From NCBI GenBank assembly GCA_030537315.1, contig JAUNNZ010000010.1, positions 1-48,837 on the forward strand: 48,837 nt of DNA. The letters run 5' to 3'. The position numbers were made by a program, and so were the translations under genes. The notes below the pieces were generated by a model. The model had not been told where the DNA came from. It was given only the letters and a program-made list of their open reading frames with translations, and searched no databases. The stretch comes from Bacteroidia bacterium (GTDB taxonomy: Bacteria; Bacteroidota; Bacteroidia; Bacteroidales; UBA932). This document shows, in pieces, positions 17,301 to 25,698 of this stretch. How positions within the stretch are numbered: the stretch's first letter is position 1; the number at the start of each line of letters is the position of its first letter.

Positions 17301-19427
17301 ATCAATTCAATGGCCAGGGAGAGCGTGGTCATGTCAGACAGTATGGCTGTCGAAGAGGAGTCGGCAGCCGCACCTGTGGATGCGGAGGAAGAAGCAAGGC
17401 CGGAAGGTTATGTTCGCGAGAATTTCGCGAACACGATTGCCTGGGAGCCATTCCTGCGCTCCGACAAGGACGGCAACATTTCGTTCAGGTTCACCAACGC
17501 CGACAAGCTTTCCACATATTATGTCCAGCTTTTCGCACACCGTATGGATATGCACAACGCCGCGTTGCGCAGGGAAATGGTGGTCACCATTCCTGTGAAG
17601 ATCGCGGTAGTCGAGCCACAGGTTCTCTACACCGGCGACAAGTATCTGCTCCGCGTCAGCCTCGCAAACAGCAAGGACACCGCCATCGGCGGCAAACTTG
17701 CCGTTTCCTTCCTCAACGGAGGAACAATGGATGCCAAGGCCATCAGCAGCGCGTCAAAATCCATAAGCATTCCTGCCAACAGCAATTATGACGCTGAATT
17801 CGCATTCAACGTCCCTGATATCAGCGAGCTTGGCATCAAGCTCGTCTTCACCGCCAACGGAGACTATGGCTCCGACGGCGTATTCGTTGCAGTGCCTGTT
17901 GGCAAGGCGCTTCAGGAAATAACTGAAGCGCATTCATCCATCCTCCTCGCAGATCAGGACCGCGAAGCCCTGATCGCCAGCCTCCGCAGCCAGTTCGCGA
18001 ACGTCAAGGGCAGCGATGCCGCGCTCAAGGAAACAAGCATCATAGATATGATCCGCGAGGCATTGCCTGACTTCGTGGAATACAAGAGCGACAACAGTCT
18101 CAGCCTTACCGAAGCGATATACTCCAACTGCCTTATCAAGTCCATCAATGCTTCCGCCACGGTAGAAAGCGATGCGGCCGACAAATTGAAGAAATGCCAG
18201 AACAAGGACGGCGGATTCGGTTGGTTCGAAGGTATGGATTCATCCCCTATCCTGACACTTGTCATAATGGAGCGCTTTGCGGCGATGAAGGATATGCAGA
18301 AGCTTATCGACGTCGAAGCAGCCGTTAAATATCTCGACAAAGAGTATCTCGGCGAAAGCAAGAGGCCGTACTGGTGCGGCAATTTCAGCCAGTCACAGTA
18401 CCTGTATCTCCGCTCACTCTACCCTGCAATAAGCCTTGACCTTGGCAGCCTCGGCTTCCTTGCCCGCCGCGCATTCAAGAAAGGCAACAAGGAATATCTC
18501 ACTCCTTCAAAGGAACGTGGACTGAACGGTCAGATATTGGCCAAGGCGCGCAGGCTCAAGACCCTGCGCAACCTCGTCACCAACCCTGCCGGAGAGGACC
18601 TCGCCGACGCCCTCGGCATCAGTTCGGGCAGGAAACTTGAGAAATCCCTCCAGGCTGACATAGAGTCCCTGCTGGAATACGCCGAACCGCACAGGAGCGG
18701 CGGACAGTACTATCCTAACGCCGTGATGCCTTGGCGCGGGCTGCTCGAAAGCGAACTTTACGCCCACTCCATGCTCTGTGACCTGTTCGACGAAAGCGGA
18801 TATGACAAGCTTGCTGACGACATCCGCCTGTGGATAATGGTTCAGAAGGAAACCCAGAAATGGGAGGATGACCCGGCATACATAGAAGCCATCGCCTCAG
18901 TGCTGCGTGGGTCCGAGAAGGTTCTTCAGACCAAGGTTGTCATTCTCAGCGCCACCACCACTCTTCCGTTCGAAGAGATCAAGGCTTCCGGAAACGGCTT
19001 CAGGCTTGAACGCAAGTTCTACCGCGACGGCGTGGAAATCAAAGATGGCGAGCAGCTGAAGGTAGGCGACAAGATCGTCGCCAAGTTCAAGATATGGAAT
19101 GAGGAAAACCGCAGTTTCGTACGCCTGACCGCGCCACGCAGCGGCGCGCTCCGTCCGGTGCAGCAGCTGTCAAGCCGCATCGGCTGGCACCTCACCCCTC
19201 TCCGTATCCCGGGATGGCTGACATTCCGTCCGCAAGGCTACCGCAGCGTTCTGAAAGACCGCACGGAGTTCTGGTTCGACAGCTATCCTGAAGAGAATAC
19301 AACCTTGGAAGAGGAATACTTCGTCACACAGGCAGGCACATTCCAGTCACCTGTCCCTGTAATAGAATCCCTTTATGCACCTCACTACCGTGCAAACGGT
19401 ACGAGCGCAGCTATGAACACACGCTAA
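14304..19427 (+). CDS. Alpha-2-macroglobulin family protein without a visible thioester
   Basis: This 1707-residue exported protein has a Sec signal (MKRIVAIILAITLTPIMNSIFA) and no lipobox cysteine. After an N-terminal domain of about 450 residues come MG-type beta domains, including an MG2-like stretch (ILLTDRGAYNPDETLHYKVIL, near 493). An acidic bait-like linker lies near residues 1012-1034. The A2M signature region follows (ENFANTIAWEPFLRSDKDG, then STYYVQLFAHRMD), and then helical repeats (GGFGWFEGMDSSP near 1300). The CxEQ thioester is not present; the nearest cysteine context is SNCLIK. It would act in the periplasm, perhaps in envelope protection, but the mechanism is unclear. Its stop overlaps the convergent BatD-E stop. 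Confidence 0.88.
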   Translation: MKRIVAIILAITLTPIMNSIFAANKDDEGHTLVSLWKSYYSAVEKDKPKEQASILENIKKEAAAKRLSWDFYDACGRYVDARTSTNWKLRDELTAQKEKDLDEYNDPFVNFFRMRGTNPDRLLEFASQHRDELTQTHSTEFYGRDGQVYKLGFGDALVPLIANDYDFALWHIFFLDERYGSNAKSVSAIRSRYGDEYPFAGFIDYTEAYRNLGSDARRKAVESFVAKYNTKAVSLLGRQYVIRSDFDRLNQDKTSTGKDYEKIKAACEKFISDQGAFRGGEKAIADCCTSPKELLDRMNEKGLDFNINDGKLTVFTRNLPSVKFQILDDKKTIHEKTLDNPAKSYYVRDTIEYDIPDIADGEYNVKCFNGKVEAKGGYQRYSLSLAVKKDSFGYAVYVADYLSGKPLESVDVTLVDSDGKVMANTKDFRIDGFTYLPGEFQESIKEGSWGDAIFASAVTGGLARRSQTERVYHRESWREDESDRQDAILLTDRGAYNPDETLHYKVILYNGLYDLKVKEGEQLTAVLSDAQNNVIGSSELKTNEFGSAAGDFVLKRGARNGMYTLAIKDRRSRIIASRNVRVDDFVLPTFELTWTPGEQFYLPNDEICVTGRMKSYSGHPVSSAKAEYIVERYGSIYDSGELVPAQDGTFSIRFQACDNDFCYYNVKVKVTDSTGETQEFSTTAFSLRVLPISASLKNLSLGRTSVGASILSSDVAEILFELREWPAKVSLKHSSLKITYEVLRNDKVVTKGSAKSGEVKKIDLSGRESGLYIIRTTAVAKGGDGREYKQEHDLKILKVKDSDNTLGDNITNFFKETADEIGIQFGHCGAPVWAVAELYGSGDVLLQKRMVKLDGKSNLKTVAFDYKEDYPDVVLLKIFYFLNGQSYNYSKTVYRKVNKLDLPLSFSRFLDTTKPGATYTFNIKTAAGVECAATIFDKSTETMGTNVWQSLYARRYPAPSVNYETICGCNRGTGYYMDEVRIGFGSKSAAPGRIAKALGINSMARESVVMSDSMAVEEESAAAPVDAEEEARPEGYVRENFANTIAWEPFLRSDKDGNISFRFTNADKLSTYYVQLFAHRMDMHNAALRREMVVTIPVKIAVVEPQVLYTGDKYLLRVSLANSKDTAIGGKLAVSFLNGGTMDAKAISSASKSISIPANSNYDAEFAFNVPDISELGIKLVFTANGDYGSDGVFVAVPVGKALQEITEAHSSILLADQDREALIASLRSQFANVKGSDAALKETSIIDMIREALPDFVEYKSDNSLSLTEAIYSNCLIKSINASATVESDAADKLKKCQNKDGGFGWFEGMDSSPILTLVIMERFAAMKDMQKLIDVEAAVKYLDKEYLGESKRPYWCGNFSQSQYLYLRSLYPAISLDLGSLGFLARRAFKKGNKEYLTPSKERGLNGQILAKARRLKTLRNLVTNPAGEDLADALGISSGRKLEKSLQADIESLLEYAEPHRSGGQYYPNAVMPWRGLLESELYAHSMLCDLFDESGYDKLADDIRLWIMVQKETQKWEDDPAYIEAIASVLRGSEKVLQTKVVILSATTTLPFEEIKASGNGFRLERKFYRDGVEIKDGEQLKVGDKIVAKFKIWNEENRSFVRLTAPRSGALRPVQQLSSRIGWHLTPLRIPGWLTFRPQGYRSVLKDRTEFWFDSYPEENTTLEEEYFVTQAGTFQSPVPVIESLYAPHYRANGTSAAMNTR

Positions 19428-22027
19428 ATTTCCTCAAACTCGGAGGATTTGATCCAGCCCTGGCGGCCGTCGGCAAGCTCGATGTTCCGCCAGTCACCCA
19501 CTTCGTCAAGAATGGAGACCTTTGTGCCCTCATGCAGGACGAAGAGGTCGGTTGACGATTCGCCTGACGGAGAGCTCTTGACAGCAGTGACCGCCCTGGT
19601 GATGATTGCCTTGTCGTTTTTACGGTAATCCGTTCTCTGCCAGAAGGCAAAGTCGAGGCATAGCAATGTGCAGAGCAGAACAGCTATTCCCGCGAAGAAG
19701 CCTATCTTCCGCATACCGGAAGTGCGGCCGCGAAGGAAGAGCAGGGCCAGTGCCACAGTTGCCGCAAGAGCAAGAAGGGCGAATATCGCCCAGACATCTG
19801 ACGGCAGGAGCCAGCAGGCCTTGCGGCCCCATATTTCAAGAAAGAATTCCGGGACTTCTTCAATCTTGTCCTGAATCTGATTGTTCGCGAATTCAAGGTT
19901 GAAGCGTGCATCGGAATATGAAGGGTCAAGCTTCAGAGCACGCTCATAATTGAGAATCGCGTGCGAAACATCACCTGACTTGAAATAAGCATTGCCGATA
20001 TTGTAGTACAGTTCCGGGGACTCCAGACCTTCAGCGCGTATTGATTCCCAGGACTTCGCAGCCGTCTCAAAATCGCCGTCGGTGTAAGCCTGTGTACCTG
20101 CAACCCAAAGAGAATCGGTATGGTTGCTGTCGGAAGCGCGGACTCCGAACGGAACCAGCATAAGCATCGCTGCCAGGGCTGCCGCTGTGCCGGCGGCAGA
20201 AGGTTTCTTCTTCAATCTCATACTCTCGTCAATTGCTGAAATGACTGATACAGCGGTCTCGTAATGGGCATTCATCGCATCGTGGCCTGAATCAGGCGAA
20301 TAGCGGGCATACTCACAGGCATCAAGCAAGCCGATGAAATCGGATGCCGTACCTTCTGAAACACCTTTTTCAATGAGCTTGGCTGAAATGTTGTCCTTGC
20401 TCATATCAGCCGCGTCCATAGTAAGTTTGTCCGATACAAAGCCAAGCAGTGTCTTGTGCAGTTCCTCATAGAAAGCGGTATACAGATTCTTCTGCAAGAA
20501 ATCTCCAGCCTGAGAAAGTCTCTTGCGAGCCATCTTGGTCGCCGCACGGTTCTTGGTTCCCGCCACGTCTGCACGGCGCTCGTCAAGCTTGCGCAATGCA
20601 AGGAACAGGACAGTCCCCGCCGCAAGAAGCAGAATCGTGAGCACCCAGAAGAGAGGCGAGCCTATGAAGAACGACCCCACTTTGTCGAATGACGGCTTGC
20701 GGGTCACGATGAAACGGATGTCGCTTCCGAGGTCGCGGACATCCTTGCGGTTTGAACCCTGAATAATCTGCCCTACGGTCTCCGAACCGGCACTGGCATT
20801 GCGGGCCACGCTTATGTGGAGCGGCTTGCTGTCGATAGAGACATATTTCCCCGCCGCAATGTCATAGTAGGAATACTGTATGGGCTCAATGTCGAATTCG
20901 CCGTGGCTGCGCGGGATGAACGGATATTCGAAGGTCTTGCCTCCCGACACCTCATCGGTCTTGACGTCATAGAGCTCGAAATCAGGAGGAAGGTTGACTT
21001 TAGGCGCCTCGAGCAGCGCTGTGTTGCCCTTGCCTGTGATGGTTATCTTGAGCGAAGCGGCATCGTGCGTCATAAGGGAGTCGCGTGTAAGCGAGACGCT
21101 CATCTTGTAACCGGTGCCTACGGCGCCGTTGAATGATGCCGGCGCACCGGCAGGAAGGCCGTTCACGTGAACGGTATATGCAGATGACGAGACGCGCTTG
21201 CGGATCGTCTGATATTCATCCTGGAAGAAGCTGTCGAAAATGCTTCCCGTCGATGCTCTCGGCGCGCGGACATTGATCAGGCATACAAGCTCGGCAGGAT
21301 CGATCTTTATGTCACCCGCACGCTGCGGAATAAGATTCCATACCCGGAGGACAGCGGCGTTGTATATCTTGTCTCCAACCGCTTCGCGATGGAACTCTAT
21401 ATTTGTGGGGGCCTGGACTTCCTGGCTCCAGAATCCATTGAATGTCGGGAACTTGGCATCCTCGAAGCCGGCAATATTAACACGCTGGTACAACTTGAGC
21501 GTAGCGGTGACAGTCTCGCCCACCATCACCTTGTTCTTGTTGATGGACAGACGCAGGAACATATCTTCTGAAGACACGTCACCGGTCTGTGAAGCGCCTG
21601 CCTGCGCCCCTCCCTGCTGGGCACCCTGGCCCCTCTGCTGAGAAGAATCTGCAACAACTTCTATCTGCTTGGCTCCCGAACGGACTTCTTCGCCTTTGAT
21701 TGTTGCCACACCTGGCTGCAGAGAGAATTTGCCCGCCTTGCGTGGCATCAGGACATAGGTATATGTAGTCTGGGATGACCTGGTTGTTTTGCCGTTGATG
21801 AAGGAGACGGAAGAGGAAGACCCCTTCTGCGGACCCCATACAAGTTGGAAGTCCTCGCCGGGATTCCACTGGAAATCAGACGGTGAATGGTCCCCCTCGA
21901 TTATGAAGGTGACGTTGAACTGTTCATTGATGTCAACGACGTTAGGCGCCTGCACTTTGACAGTGGTCTGCGCCAACGCCGCGAGAGCTGTCATCGACAG
22001 CATCAGTATGGTCAGTAATCTCTTCAT
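19424..22027 (-). CDS. batD: BatD-BatE fusion protein (aerotolerance cluster)
   Basis: An 867-residue protein reading as two Bat proteins in one frame. Residues 1-600 are BatD: signal peptide, periplasmic beta domains with AQTTVKVQAPNVV at the mature start, a transmembrane segment near 457-478, then a cytoplasmic part. At residue 603 MRLKKK opens a signal-like hydrophobic stretch ending in VRASDS. BatE features follow: TPRs (ELYYNIGNAYFKSGD, ILNYERALKLDPSY), two membrane segments, and a C-terminal SH3-like domain (VLHEGTKVSILDEVGDW, GRQGWIKSSEF). The membrane crossings are consistent with positive-inside topology. Start ATG 22027 overlaps the batC stop by one base (TAATG); a TTG two codons earlier is less likely. 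Confidence 0.88.
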   Translation of the reverse strand: MKRLLTILMLSMTALAALAQTTVKVQAPNVVDINEQFNVTFIIEGDHSPSDFQWNPGEDFQLVWGPQKGSSSSVSFINGKTTRSSQTTYTYVLMPRKAGKFSLQPGVATIKGEEVRSGAKQIEVVADSSQQRGQGAQQGGAQAGASQTGDVSSEDMFLRLSINKNKVMVGETVTATLKLYQRVNIAGFEDAKFPTFNGFWSQEVQAPTNIEFHREAVGDKIYNAAVLRVWNLIPQRAGDIKIDPAELVCLINVRAPRASTGSIFDSFFQDEYQTIRKRVSSSAYTVHVNGLPAGAPASFNGAVGTGYKMSVSLTRDSLMTHDAASLKITITGKGNTALLEAPKVNLPPDFELYDVKTDEVSGGKTFEYPFIPRSHGEFDIEPIQYSYYDIAAGKYVSIDSKPLHISVARNASAGSETVGQIIQGSNRKDVRDLGSDIRFIVTRKPSFDKVGSFFIGSPLFWVLTILLLAAGTVLFLALRKLDERRADVAGTKNRAATKMARKRLSQAGDFLQKNLYTAFYEELHKTLLGFVSDKLTMDAADMSKDNISAKLIEKGVSEGTASDFIGLLDACEYARYSPDSGHDAMNAHYETAVSVISAIDESMRLKKKPSAAGTAAALAAMLMLVPFGVRASDSNHTDSLWVAGTQAYTDGDFETAAKSWESIRAEGLESPELYYNIGNAYFKSGDVSHAILNYERALKLDPSYSDARFNLEFANNQIQDKIEEVPEFFLEIWGRKACWLLPSDVWAIFALLALAATVALALLFLRGRTSGMRKIGFFAGIAVLLCTLLCLDFAFWQRTDYRKNDKAIITRAVTAVKSSPSGESSTDLFVLHEGTKVSILDEVGDWRNIELADGRQGWIKSSEFEEI

Positions 22028-22713
22028 TACCAATTCTTTTCTTTTTGCCTTGACTCAAGCGCAGCCGCCTTCTCGCGGTTCACCTTGTCCTGAGTCTCCT
22101 TTTCTTTTGCCTGGATGGCTTTCAGCATCTGCTGTGCCTGCTGAGGGGAGATTTCCTGCTCCTGAGGCTGCTGCTGTTGCTGCTGATCCTGTTGGTCCTG
22201 CTGCTGGTCCTGGTCCTGATTCTGCTGTTGGTCCTGATCCTGGTCCTGGTTCTGCTGATCGTTGCCGCCACCGCCTCCATTCTGCTGGTTCTCAAGCATC
22301 TTCTTGGCATAAATGTAGTTCTCCTTGGCATCAAGGTCATCCGGGGTTATCAGCAGAGCCGAGCGGAACGCATCAACGGCGGATTTGTAGTCTTTCTTCT
22401 GAAGGGCGACATCACCGAGGTTATAATAGTAATCAGCCGCACCGGCGCTTGACGGAGCAACGTCCTTGATGGTTTCAAGTGCCTTCCCTGCATTTTCATA
22501 ATCTTCCTGGCGATACAGGGCGGACGCAAGGTTGTACTCCGCCGCAACGGACAGTGAATCCTTGACCGCAGCCTTGCGGTAATCTATCTCGGCCTCCTTG
22601 AACTTGTCGCGCTTGAACTTCCGGTTGCCGGCACGCACGTCGTGCCTGTCAACCTGCGCGAAGCAGCTTGCGGCAAAGCAAAGAAGCAGTATGACTGTCA
22701 AATACCTTTTCAT
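22027..22713 (-). CDS. batC: BatC, TPR protein with Gln/Asp-rich segment
   Basis: The 228-residue product has a signal peptide (MKRYLTVILLLCFAASCFAQ) and three TPR-like units (for example AAEYNLASALYRQEDYENAGKAL, YYNLGDVALQKKDYKSAVDAF). A low-complexity run made almost only of Q, D and N covers residues about 150-190, followed by a charged helix to the C-terminus. BatC proteins are periplasmic TPR partners of BatA/BatB. The ATG overlaps the batB stop as ATGA, implying coupled translation. The Q/D-rich run is encoded by CAG/GAC-type repeats at about 22150-22275. Confidence 0.9.
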   Translation of the reverse strand: MKRYLTVILLLCFAASCFAQVDRHDVRAGNRKFKRDKFKEAEIDYRKAAVKDSLSVAAEYNLASALYRQEDYENAGKALETIKDVAPSSAGAADYYYNLGDVALQKKDYKSAVDAFRSALLITPDDLDAKENYIYAKKMLENQQNGGGGGNDQQNQDQDQDQQQNQDQDQQQDQQDQQQQQQPQEQEISPQQAQQMLKAIQAKEKETQDKVNREKAAALESRQKEKNW

Positions 22714-23711
22714 TCGAACATTCTCTTTTTCGGACGGCGTTCGCCGATGAGCATTTCAATGACAAACAGCAGCAGCGCGGCCGCAAAGAAATACATATAC
22801 TGTTCGTCATAGACCTCGAAGACAACCGAATTGAACTTCTCGTCCTCAAGCCTGCGTATCTCATCGATGATAGGATTGAGGCCGAACTCCTCGTTGCCGG
22901 CGTGGATGTATGCGCCGTTTCCTTCCGCGGCGATTTTCTGCAGCGTTGACTCGTCAAGACGGGTTACCACGATGTTGCCGTCCTTGTCCTTCATAAGCTC
23001 TCCCTGATAAGGGATAGGCTGTCCGCGGAGGGAGCCGACACCTATCGTGAAGACCTTGACACCGGTTTCCGCCACAACCCTGGCGGCGTCGACAGCATCG
23101 TCCTCGTGATTCTCTCCATCGGTTATGACAATTATCGCGCGGCTCTTCTCGCTCTGCGCACTGAAACTCTTTGCGGCAGTCTTGATAGCCTCTCCGATGG
23201 CAGTACCTTGGACGGGAACCGACTCCGTGCTGATGTTGTTCAAGAACATCTTTGCGGACACGTAATCCGCCGTGATCGGCAGCTGCACGAATGATGTGCC
23301 CGCAAAGATCACAAGACCTATGCGGTCTCCTTCAAGTTTGTCCGTGAGCCGCGAAATAGCCAGTTTGGCACGGGAAAGACGGTCCGGCGAATAGTCCTGT
23401 GCAAGCATCGAATTGGACACGTCAAGGCATATCATTATCTCTGCACCCTTCGTTTCGCGTTCAGCCAGCTTCGCGCCCATAAGCGGTCTTGCGAGGCCGA
23501 ACACGAAGCATATGAATGCCAGGCAGAAAAGGATGATGCGTACCCAGCCCTTTGAACCAGACCAGCTTGGCATGAGGTCACGGACGAGTTTTTCGTCGCC
23601 CATCTCACGGATCCGCCAGGCTCTGCGATAGCGCACCAAGCCATAGGCCAGCAGGATAACCGGGACCAGCAACAGCAGCCACAAGAATCTTGAACTTGCA
23701 AAATACAGCAT
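22710..23711 (-). CDS. batB: BatB, membrane-anchored von Willebrand factor A protein
   Basis: This 333-residue protein has N-terminal membrane segments (about 8-26 and 57-75), a VWA domain with MIDAS motif DVSNS (D97, S99, S101), and a C-terminal membrane segment (YMYFFAAALLLFVIEMLI). VWA domains bind a divalent metal and mediate protein-protein contacts; BatA and BatB are thought to associate through theirs. It starts on the last base of the batA stop (TAATG overlap). Confidence 0.93.
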   Translation of the reverse strand: MLYFASSRFLWLLLLVPVILLAYGLVRYRRAWRIREMGDEKLVRDLMPSWSGSKGWVRIILFCLAFICFVFGLARPLMGAKLAERETKGAEIMICLDVSNSMLAQDYSPDRLSRAKLAISRLTDKLEGDRIGLVIFAGTSFVQLPITADYVSAKMFLNNISTESVPVQGTAIGEAIKTAAKSFSAQSEKSRAIIVITDGENHEDDAVDAARVVAETGVKVFTIGVGSLRGQPIPYQGELMKDKDGNIVVTRLDESTLQKIAAEGNGAYIHAGNEEFGLNPIIDEIRRLEDEKFNSVVFEVYDEQYMYFFAAALLLFVIEMLIGERRPKKRMFE

Positions 23712-24694
23712 TACGGCATCCTCCTGATTAAAAGTCTGACAATAAGTTCAAGCAGGAGACATACGAGGGCTGCAACCGCATATTTGTCGAAGAGCTCCTT
23801 GTAAACAGGGAAACTGTCTATGGAAACCCGCGCCTTCTCCATCTTGTTGATTTCCGAATAGATCTCCGCAAGTTTCGTATTGTCGGTAGCACGGAAATAC
23901 TGGCCTCCGGTAGTCTCCGAAATACCCTTGAGCAGGTCTTCGTCTATCTCGACCTGGACATTGCGCATCTCGGTTCCCCACGGAGTCATAAACGGGTATG
24001 GAGCCATTCCGTTTGCACCAACGCCTATCGTATAGACGCGCACCCCATAAGTCTTCGCAATTTCAGCCGCAGTCTGCGGTGACACCTCTCCCCTGTTGTT
24101 CACGCCATCGGTAAGAAGGATGACGACGCGGCTCGGTGCATCGGAATCGGCGATTCTCGCGACTGCAGTGGCAAGGCCGTTGCCTATCGCCGTTCCGTCC
24201 TCGATCAATCCGGTGTCGATTTCCTTCATCAGGTTGATGAGGGTCGCCCTGTCGGTGGTCAGCGGGCACTGGGTATATGACTCGCCCGCGAAGACCACGA
24301 TGCCCATACGGTCCGTAGGCCGCTGGGCGATGAATTCTATGGCGATGTCCTTGGCCGCGCTTATTCGGTCAGGGGTGAAGTCCCGCGCCAGCATACTGGT
24401 GGACACGTCCATCGCAAGGACTATGTCTATTCCTTCGGAATCTATCTTCTCGACATCGCTGGACGACCTCGGACGCGCTATGGCGATGACGATCAGCGCC
24501 AGCGCGACAATGCGCAGCAGTTCCGGAAGATGGCGGAGCACAGCCAGCGGTGAAGTGCCCGTCTGCTTCCATGGAATGGAAGTGGACACTCTGAAATGAG
24601 GCTTGCGGCCCGTCAGTTCCTGCCAAACGTAAAGTGCGGCAAGAAGGACGGGGACAAGCAGTAGCCAGAGAAGTTTTGGATATTCGAAGAACAT
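23711..24694 (-). CDS. batA: BatA, membrane-anchored von Willebrand factor A protein
   Basis: This 327-residue paralogue of BatB has the same plan: N-terminal membrane segments (about 6-22 and 60-74), a VWA domain with MIDAS DVSTS (D96, S98, S100), TDGVNNRGEVSPQTAAEIA around the later metal-site threonine, and a C-terminal membrane helix. The VWA domain faces the periplasm in the usual model. The gene overlaps the upstream accessory gene by one base and batB by one base. Confidence 0.93.
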   Translation of the reverse strand: MFFEYPKLLWLLLVPVLLAALYVWQELTGRKPHFRVSTSIPWKQTGTSPLAVLRHLPELLRIVALALIVIAIARPRSSSDVEKIDSEGIDIVLAMDVSTSMLARDFTPDRISAAKDIAIEFIAQRPTDRMGIVVFAGESYTQCPLTTDRATLINLMKEIDTGLIEDGTAIGNGLATAVARIADSDAPSRVVILLTDGVNNRGEVSPQTAAEIAKTYGVRVYTIGVGANGMAPYPFMTPWGTEMRNVQVEIDEDLLKGISETTGGQYFRATDNTKLAEIYSEINKMEKARVSIDSFPVYKELFDKYAVAALVCLLLELIVRLLIRRMP

Positions 24695-25698
24695 TACTTC
24701 TCCGCGGCCTCCTCCCCGCCTGCTGCGGCAGCCTCTTCATCAAGGGCCGTCTGGTATGTCGAAGTGACGAAACGCACGGCTGTCGGAACCGCCTTTGCAT
24801 TATCCTCGTCATCTGCAGTATGCTTTGCGAACTTCACGAAGTCGGCGCACTCGAAGAGCGCCTTGGTTTCGTTGAAAAGGTCCGGACTGATATCCTTGCA
24901 GTCCTTGAGGGCGTCAAAGAGTTCGGCAGTCGTCATTTCAGGGGCATCCACGCTGAATCTGTCCTCAATGTATGTCTTCAGCGTATCTGTGATGCCCGAA
25001 TAGAATCCCTTCTGTTTTTCCGGCGCCCACAGTTTGTCGCCACGGTATTTGTCAAGCTGGCGAAGGGCCACGATGTATGCGGGATCCTTATGCGCCTCGA
25101 CCTCACCTGCGGCAAGCGCACGGCGCTGCCTGATGACATTGAGCAGGAGAATGGCCAGTACTATGAGCAGCCAGGCCCCGGCAGCCCAAGGAGCGACTTC
25201 CTTGAATGTGAGAGGATATCGGATCTGGCCCTTGATGTCATGAATGACGAAAGTGGCGGTATCCACAGGCATCGTCTTCACTTCAATCTCCATCCCTTCA
25301 AACACGAGGGTGTCGGTCTTGTCACCCTCCACCCGCTGCATAGGGATGGCGGGCATCTGGTATATACCTTCCTCAAACGGTGCGAGCACGACGCTGGCGC
25401 GTATGCCCACCGGCTTGTTTTTCCTGATCCAGCGGGCGAGAGTACGGCCGCTGACCGGCTTGCCGGCGGCAAGAGTGTCGACCTGCCAGTTCCTTACCAC
25501 CGTGAGGGTGTCGTTTGAGGCCGGAGCCAGATCTGGCAGAGACAGGACCACACCCGGCTTGACGTCCTCCAGTTCGACGCCATATTCCAACTGGTCGGCG
25601 ACGAGAATGGAATCGCGCTGCTGGAGAGGCTTCATGTAAGCCTTCCCGCCAGGTACGATGTCGAGCATCGCCGTCAGTATGAGAACCAATAGCTTCAT
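24694..25698 (-). CDS. Bat-cluster accessory membrane protein (uncharacterised)
   Basis: A protein of 334 residues. An N-terminal signal-like segment (MKLLVLILTAMLDI) leads to a periplasmic beta-rich part. One transmembrane helix (about 168-188, WAAGAWLLIVLAILLLNVI) leads to a helical cytoplasmic tail containing DPAYIVALRQLDKYRGDKLW. A protein of this layout between the DUF58 gene and batA is regular in Bacteroidota Bat clusters. It has no known activity. It could brace the membrane complex to MoxR or DUF58 on the cytoplasmic side; this is inference from topology only. Confidence 0.75.
   Translation of the reverse strand: MKLLVLILTAMLDIVPGGKAYMKPLQQRDSILVADQLEYGVELEDVKPGVVLSLPDLAPASNDTLTVVRNWQVDTLAAGKPVSGRTLARWIRKNKPVGIRASVVLAPFEEGIYQMPAIPMQRVEGDKTDTLVFEGMEIEVKTMPVDTATFVIHDIKGQIRYPLTFKEVAPWAAGAWLLIVLAILLLNVIRQRRALAAGEVEAHKDPAYIVALRQLDKYRGDKLWAPEKQKGFYSGITDTLKTYIEDRFSVDAPEMTTAELFDALKDCKDISPDLFNETKALFECADFVKFAKHTADDEDNAKAVPTAVRFVTSTYQTALDEEAAAAGGEEAAEK

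Noticed and set aside
22150-22280. Polyglutamine-type repeat as a microsatellite or mobile element
   Set aside because: It is an in-frame part of batC with no target-site duplication or element ends; kept only as a low-complexity observation.
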